The notes beneath the pieces are model-generated. The model did not search any database and was not told the origin of the DNA. It saw only the letters and a list, made by a program, of their open reading frames with translations. 44,762 bases of DNA, taken from assembly GCA_026389845.1 (NCBI GenBank), contig JAPLHB010000216.1, positions 1 to 44,762 of the forward strand, given 5' to 3'. Source of the DNA: Chloroflexota bacterium (lineage in GTDB: Bacteria > Chloroflexota > Anaerolineae > CG2-30-64-16). The position numbers and the translations under genes were made by a program. Shown piece after piece: positions 41,345-44,762 of the stretch (position 1 is the stretch's first letter; each line of letters starts with the position of its first letter).

Positions 41345-43210
41345 TTATACCATACCGACGCCGGCCTGCGCCTCCCGCATTTGCAACCGCCATGACGCGG
41401 CGTAGCGGCCGCCCTGCGCTACCAGCTCGGCGTGCGTGCCCGATTCGACCACGCGGCCTTCATGCATGACGTGGATGATGTCGGCCTGCATGGCGGTGGT
41501 GAAGCGGTGGGTGATGATCAGCGCGGTGCGGCCGGCCACCAGTTCGCGGAAGCGCCCCATCCACGCGGCTTCGGCCCAACTGTCCATGGCGCTGGTTGGC
41601 TCGTCCAGGATCACCAGGTCGGCCTGACGGATGAAGGCGCGCGCCAGCGCCAGGCGCTGCCACTCCCCCACGCTCAACTCGGTGTAGCCGAACCAGCGGC
41701 CCAGCACCGTCTCGTAGCCGTCGGGCAGGCGGCGGATGATCGTGTCGGCGGCTGCTGCGGCTGCGGCCTGCTCGATTTGCGCCCGGCTGGGCTGGCTGGC
41801 CAGATCGCCGAACGCGATGTTGTCGGCCGCGGTGTCGTGATAGGGCGCGGGCTGCTGGAAGAGCACGGTGATGCGCCGGCGCAGGTCGGCCTGGGCCAGC
41901 GCGCGCAGGTCGCAGCCATCCCAGGTGATGGCGCCTCCCTGCGGGTCGTAGAAGCGACACAGCAGCTTGAGCAGCGTGCTCTTGCCCGCGCCGTTCTCGC
42001 CCACGATCGCCACGATCTGGCCCGCAGGGATCTCCAGGGTGAAGTCGGCCAGGGCCGGCCGCGCGCTGTCGGGATAACGGAAGGTCACGCCCGCCAGGCG
42101 GATGCCGTCGCGCAACCCCGCGGGCGCCGCGGCCGGTTGCGCGGGGTCGGCGAGCTGCGGCCGCAGGTCGAGGAAGGCGAAGAGGTCTTCGAGGAAGAGC
42201 AGGTTGCGGTAGATCTCCCCCACGCCAGTCAGCAGACTGCGCATCAGCCGCTGGCCCTGGCTCATGGCCTGGTAGAACATCGCCAGGTCGCCCAGGTTGA
42301 AGCGGCCGGCCAGCGCCCGCCATGCCATCCAGCCCAACGCCAACGCCAGGGTCAGCAGGCCGATCAGGCTGGCGCCGGCCTGCGCGGCCATCTGCTGGCG
42401 CGACAAGCTGAGCCGCTCGTCGCGCAGCCGGCCGCGCAGCCGGTGATACGCCCGGCTGAAGTGCCCGCCCAGATCGAAGAGGCGGATCTCCGCGGCCATC
42501 GTGTCCGAGGTCAAGGCGCGGTGGTAATAGGTCAACCGGCGCTGGTGGGTCGTGTTGATCAGCCGCCACTGGTGGAACTGCCAGGTGGTGCGCAGCGCTA
42601 CCCGCAGGGCCGGCAGCGTGCCGATCAGCAGCGCCAACGGCAGCCACCAGGCGAAGGTGAGCAGCACGCCCGCCATGGCCGCCAGGGTGATCGCGCTCTG
42701 CAGGAGGCTACTCAGGCTCTCCAACAGCCCCAGGGGGCGGTCAATGGCGTCAATACTGGCCCGCTGGAGCTGATCGTAGTAGGTGGGCGACTCGTAGAAG
42801 CTCAGATCCAGCGCCACGGCCTGCGCATGGATCAGGCCGTTCATGTGATCCTGCACCTGCTCGGCCAGGGCGGTGCGCACATAGCTGGCTGCGTTGTCCA
42901 GTAGCTCGCCGGCCAGCAGTACCAGCCCCATCAGGCCGATCGTGGCCGCGGCCGGCCTCAGGTTGGCGACGGCCCCGCCGCTGCCCACGATCGCCACCAG
43001 CGCGTTGACCACGGCGCGCGTGAGATAGACGGTGAAGATCGGCAGCACGCCTTGCGCGACCACCAACGCCAGCGACGCGGCGGTCCACCCCGGCGCGGCG
43101 GCCCACACCAGGCGCAAGGCGCGCGGCACGTAGCGCAGTTGCGCCAACTGGCCGCGCGGGGAGGCAAGTTGTTGCGCTCTGGTTTTGCGATACCTACCAG
43201 GCCCAAACAT
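41345..43210 (-). CDS. ABC exporter, fused membrane and ATPase (peptide/RiPP type)
   Basis: The protein has 621 residues; GGAG precedes the ATG, and the start lies 12 bases after the PqqD-like stop. The N-terminal ~340 residues form a six-helix transmembrane domain (for example WTAASLALVVAQGVLPIFTV and GASLIGLLTLALALGWMAW). The C-terminal ATPase has Walker A IVGENGAGKSTLLKLLCRF (about 400), signature LSVGEWQRLALARAFIR (Val replaces the usual Gly), Walker B LVILDEPTSAMD, and switch His IITHRF. The GEWQRLALAR signature is common in exporters of lasso peptides and microcins. There is no peptidase domain. Together with the upstream PqqD-like gene it suggests that a processed peptide or conjugate is exported. 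Confidence 0.9.
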   Translation of the reverse strand: MFGPGRYRKTRAQQLASPRGQLAQLRYVPRALRLVWAAAPGWTAASLALVVAQGVLPIFTVYLTRAVVNALVAIVGSGGAVANLRPAAATIGLMGLVLLAGELLDNAASYVRTALAEQVQDHMNGLIHAQAVALDLSFYESPTYYDQLQRASIDAIDRPLGLLESLSSLLQSAITLAAMAGVLLTFAWWLPLALLIGTLPALRVALRTTWQFHQWRLINTTHQRRLTYYHRALTSDTMAAEIRLFDLGGHFSRAYHRLRGRLRDERLSLSRQQMAAQAGASLIGLLTLALALGWMAWRALAGRFNLGDLAMFYQAMSQGQRLMRSLLTGVGEIYRNLLFLEDLFAFLDLRPQLADPAQPAAAPAGLRDGIRLAGVTFRYPDSARPALADFTLEIPAGQIVAIVGENGAGKSTLLKLLCRFYDPQGGAITWDGCDLRALAQADLRRRITVLFQQPAPYHDTAADNIAFGDLASQPSRAQIEQAAAAAAADTIIRRLPDGYETVLGRWFGYTELSVGEWQRLALARAFIRQADLVILDEPTSAMDSWAEAAWMGRFRELVAGRTALIITHRFTTAMQADIIHVMHEGRVVESGTHAELVAQGGRYAASWRLQMREAQAGVGMV

Positions 43211-43222
43211 CTTGGGCGCTCC

Positions 43223-43672
43223 CTACGCGCGCGGCGCGGGATGCGGCCAGCCCTGCTCGTCCACCTCGTGGATCGGATCGAGCAAGAGCAAGTCGGCCAT
43301 GTCGGTATATTTTTCGAGGATCGGTTTGACGAACGGCGGCCGGTCGGGAAGGGGCGCGGCGACAACCGCGGAGGGATCAGCCGCTGGTGCGGTGGACGCG
43401 CTGCCGGCGACGAGCAAGCCTTCTGCGACCAACTCCTCGACCAGGGCGGTTACATCGGCGGCGATCGTCGCGGGCACGCCGCTGAATCTGGCAACTGCCA
43501 GGTCTATCACTTGGGCCAGCGTCGCGCCGGACTGAGCGGCGGTCCATACCTCGGCGCCGGCGCCGTCCAGGCTGTAGTAGGCGCCGCTCTCCAGGTTGAC
43601 GATGATCGCTTCACCACCCAGAACCTCACCGATGACGCTGGGACCATTAGCGTAGAAAGTAGTCTCAGTCAA
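43223..43672 (-). CDS. PqqD-family RiPP-recognition protein with conserved-looking C-terminal tail
   Basis: The protein has 149 residues and starts at TTG 43672 with AGGAG 12 bases upstream. Residues 1-90 are a PqqD-like winged helix: GEAIIVNLESGAYYSLDGAG and a C-terminal helix TALVEELVAEGLLVAG, the RRE fold that binds leader peptides in lasso, streptide and PQQ pathways. An Ala/Pro linker (91-112) is followed by a distinctive tail, residues 114-142, containing YTDMADLLLLDPIHEVDE and ending GWPHPAPRA. I recall similar tails in other stand-alone PqqD-family proteins but cannot check this. First gene of the operon, directly before the exporter. Confidence 0.82.
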   Translation of the reverse strand: MTETTFYANGPSVIGEVLGGEAIIVNLESGAYYSLDGAGAEVWTAAQSGATLAQVIDLAVARFSGVPATIAADVTALVEELVAEGLLVAGSASTAPAADPSAVVAAPLPDRPPFVKPILEKYTDMADLLLLDPIHEVDEQGWPHPAPRA

Positions 43673-43708
43673 AATGCGTCTTTGCTCCTGTTTGTAGTGA
43701 TGTGAGGC

Positions 43709-43738
43709 AGTATATCATGTTCTCGGATATCAGTCCAA
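43709..43738 (-). promoter_or_regulatory. Sigma70-like promoter of the large operon
   Basis: On the minus strand TTGGAC (43733-43738) and TATACT (43709-43714) are separated by 18 bases, matching 4 of 6 and 5 of 6 consensus positions. Transcription would start near 43702, about 30 bases before the PqqD-like start. Confidence 0.5.
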
Positions 43739-43821
43739 AGTGACGCGATGTTATTGAAGTGGATTCGTACGGAGAAATTCCCGTTGCAATATCACTGCAA
43801 CATGCCAGTCCGTTGACGAGA

Positions 43822-43871
43822 CAACAGAGAGCCGCAGACCCACTAAATCTGGGGGCTGCGGCCCTCTGTTG
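43822..43871. terminator. Long hairpin upstream of the operon promoter
   Basis: CAACAGAG-A-GCCGCAG (43822-43837) pairs with CTGCGGC-C-CTCTGTTG (43856-43871), one internal mismatch, with an 18-base loop that adds CCC/GGG pairs. It could insulate the operon from transcription through the tRNA remnant. No T-run is present. Confidence 0.45.
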
Positions 43872-43884
43872 CCTATATTTCGTA

Positions 43885-43928
43885 TGAGTCGCCAGGGACT
43901 CGAACCCTGAACCCTCTGATTAAGAGTC
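43885..43928 (-). tRNA. 3'-half remnant of a tRNA-Lys (CTT)
   Basis: On the minus strand GACTCTTAATC gives an anticodon loop with CTT. CAGGGTTCGAGTCCCTG is a complete T-arm, followed by the acceptor 3' strand GCGACTC and discriminator A. The 5' half (acceptor 5' strand, D-arm and most of the anticodon stem) is absent: sequence beyond the anticodon stem does not fit. Such 3' tRNA pieces are left by integrases that recombine within tRNA genes, so this is a likely attachment-site scar. Confidence 0.65.
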
Positions 43929-44089
43929 CTCCTTGCCCCCGTCCAGGGTGTCCATTGTGCCCACATATAGCATTTCCGTCTTTAGATACCACTATATATA
44001 GTGGCTCGCGTCTATTCTGTCCAGGGAGTACTAGCCTGTTGGCAACCGATTGGCAACAGCAGCAGCCCCCAGGAAGCGACGCCGTCTGC

Positions 44090-44266
44090 TCACTGGCCAC
44101 TCTGAACCTCGACCAGCGCCTGTGCAAACATATCTTCGACACCAGTTTTCGTCGCCCAGGCTGCCAAGTAGCTTTCGTCCAGACGGCGGCCCTGCACCTT
44201 GGGCACGCTGATCACATCGCGCCACTGGCGGTCGGAGACCACGCCGATCAGGCGGTACCAATAGCC
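44090..44266 (-). pseudogene. Nucleotidyltransferase (AbiEii/DUF6036-like) C-terminal remnant
   Basis: The frame that stops at 44090-44092 reads GYWYRLIGVVSDRQWRDVIS, then VQGRRLDESYLAAWATKTGV and EDMFAQALVEVQSGQ. This resembles the C-terminal region of stand-alone nucleotidyltransferases of the AbiEii type (EVSxRQWRDVLGVLxVQG, LDxxYLxxWA). An in-frame stop at 44267-44269 and no matching upstream sequence show it is a fragment. The 44281-44386 stretch has another short protein-like piece (RIRVQISADVRMDF) but no gene. Confidence 0.5.
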
Positions 44267-44386
44267 TCACACCGCCCCTGGGTGGAGAAGTGCTTGGCAA
44301 TGCGACTGAAGGGCTAGAAGTCCATGCGCACATCAGCGCTAATCTGCACCCGAATGCGTAGCGCGTGCAGATGACCGCGTGCCCCG

Positions 44387-44581
44387 CTATTGCCCGGCAG
44401 CCTTGACTCGGTACGCCACGTTCGGGTCGTTGGGCGAGCCGCTCAGTTCCAACCGCCCATCATCTACCAGGCGGGACAGGTATCCGTCGCGCAGATGTCT
44501 GCCGCTACGGTGAAGCATCTCTCCCAGTTCCCGAGCGCGTAACGGGCGTTCAGCGCAGAGGGCGATGATCAGGTCATCCAT
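44387..44581 (-). pseudogene. Winged-helix C-terminal fragment of a RecG-like/AlbA_2-type protein
   Basis: MDDLIIALCAERPLRARELG and HLRDGYLSRLVDDGRLELSG form a winged helix of the kind ending many ATP-binding AlbA_2/RecG-like regulators (ELxxLLxRxxxYLRxxYLxPLVxxGxLxLxYPxxPNxP). The frame continues upstream in a protein-like way (VAKGERLTQGQ) to a stop near 44630, without a start codon. So it is a truncated end, possibly still translated from the ATG at 44581. I see nothing recognisable in 44632-44762. Confidence 0.45.
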
Positions 44582-44762
44582 TTGGCCTTGGGTCAGCCGC
44601 TCACCCTTGGCGACGATACTGACTCTAGTTTAGAGTAGTCGCAGGCAGGCGGCAGCCTGCGCTCGGCGTTGCGGCGCATGTTGCCAACCTGCGGACGGTG
44701 TTTAGCGGCCCCTAAAGTGGCTGCGTTGCCGGTTTAGGAGCCACTGGTGGTGCTGTTTGGGC

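Noticed and set aside
23765..43738. Classical lasso-peptide cluster
   Set aside because: PqqD-like protein, kinase, nucleotidyltransferase and exporter fit, but no asparagine-synthase-like cyclase, no transglutaminase-like protease and no recognisable precursor are present.
43885..43928. Functional tRNA-Lys gene
   Set aside because: Only the 3' half is present. The upstream bases do not form an acceptor 5' strand, D-arm or complete anticodon stem.
44031..44333. 100-residue minus-strand ORF
   Set aside because: The protein-like signal (AbiEii-type) is in a different frame of the same strand. This ORF is Arg/Pro-rich and out of frame.

Overview
The window is 44.8 kb of high-GC bacterial DNA. 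Four things suggest a member of the Chloroflexota (Anaerolineae/Caldilineae-like), probably an uncultured lineage: the gene content (bacterial alpha-2-macroglobulin, alkyl-DHAP-synthase-like oxidase, YhhN membrane protein, Asp-box propeller), the high GC, the abundance of short palindromic interspersed repeats, and heptanucleotide tandem arrays at gene junctions. This assignment is inference. No rRNA or complete tRNA is present to anchor it.

Left part (1-17.2 kb, mostly + strand). An alpha-2-macroglobulin gene is cut by the window edge and ends at a perfect 17-bp hairpin. Next come a small hypothetical gene and a two-gene unit whose second member is a formylglycine-generating-enzyme-fold (SUMF1) protein. 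Its C-terminus looks like a diversity-generating-retroelement target and appears frameshifted. A ~123-bp tandem repeat array and a DinB-like gene follow. Then come four genes with a shared theme: an alkyl-DHAP-synthase-like FAD oxidase, a GlpD-type glycerol-3-phosphate dehydrogenase, an FGGY (glycerol-type) kinase and a YhhN/TMEM86-type membrane protein, a family that includes lysoplasmalogenase. Together they suggest ether-lipid or glycerol-lipid metabolism. Closely spaced after them are a very divergent GroEL homologue that has lost two of the three ATPase aspartates and a six-Asp-box beta-propeller.

Middle (17.2-23.5 kb). A lower-GC block encodes an FAD-dependent oxidoreductase and a large M14-type metallopeptidase. 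A Gfo/Idh/MocA dehydrogenase and an HpcH/HpaI aldolase follow, with a truncated 2-hydroxyacid dehydrogenase remnant between them.

Right part (43.7 down to 23.7 kb, all - strand). About 18 genes, many overlapping by 4 bp, form one apparent operon behind a sigma70-like promoter. Promoter-proximal are a PqqD-family RiPP-recognition protein with a distinctive C-terminal tail and a peptide-exporter-type ABC transporter. Then come a SsuABC/TauABC-type importer with an embedded methyltransferase, an adenylation-carrier protein-acyltransferase fusion, two sulfotransferases, a fucosyltransferase-like protein, an HprK-like P-loop kinase, two NAD-dependent epimerases, four glycosyltransferases, a third sulfotransferase, and a nucleotidyltransferase-family protein that seems to lack its catalytic residues, followed by a truncated second copy. 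PqqD, HprK-like kinase and this nucleotidyltransferase recur together in RiPP (lasso-peptide) and exopolysaccharide loci. No lasso cyclase or protease is present here, so this may be an undescribed sulfated, glycosylated lipid or peptide pathway. It is flanked by scars: an HsdR fragment at 23.5 kb, and a 3'-half tRNA-Lys plus two broken genes at 43.9-44.6 kb. This looks like a genomic island.
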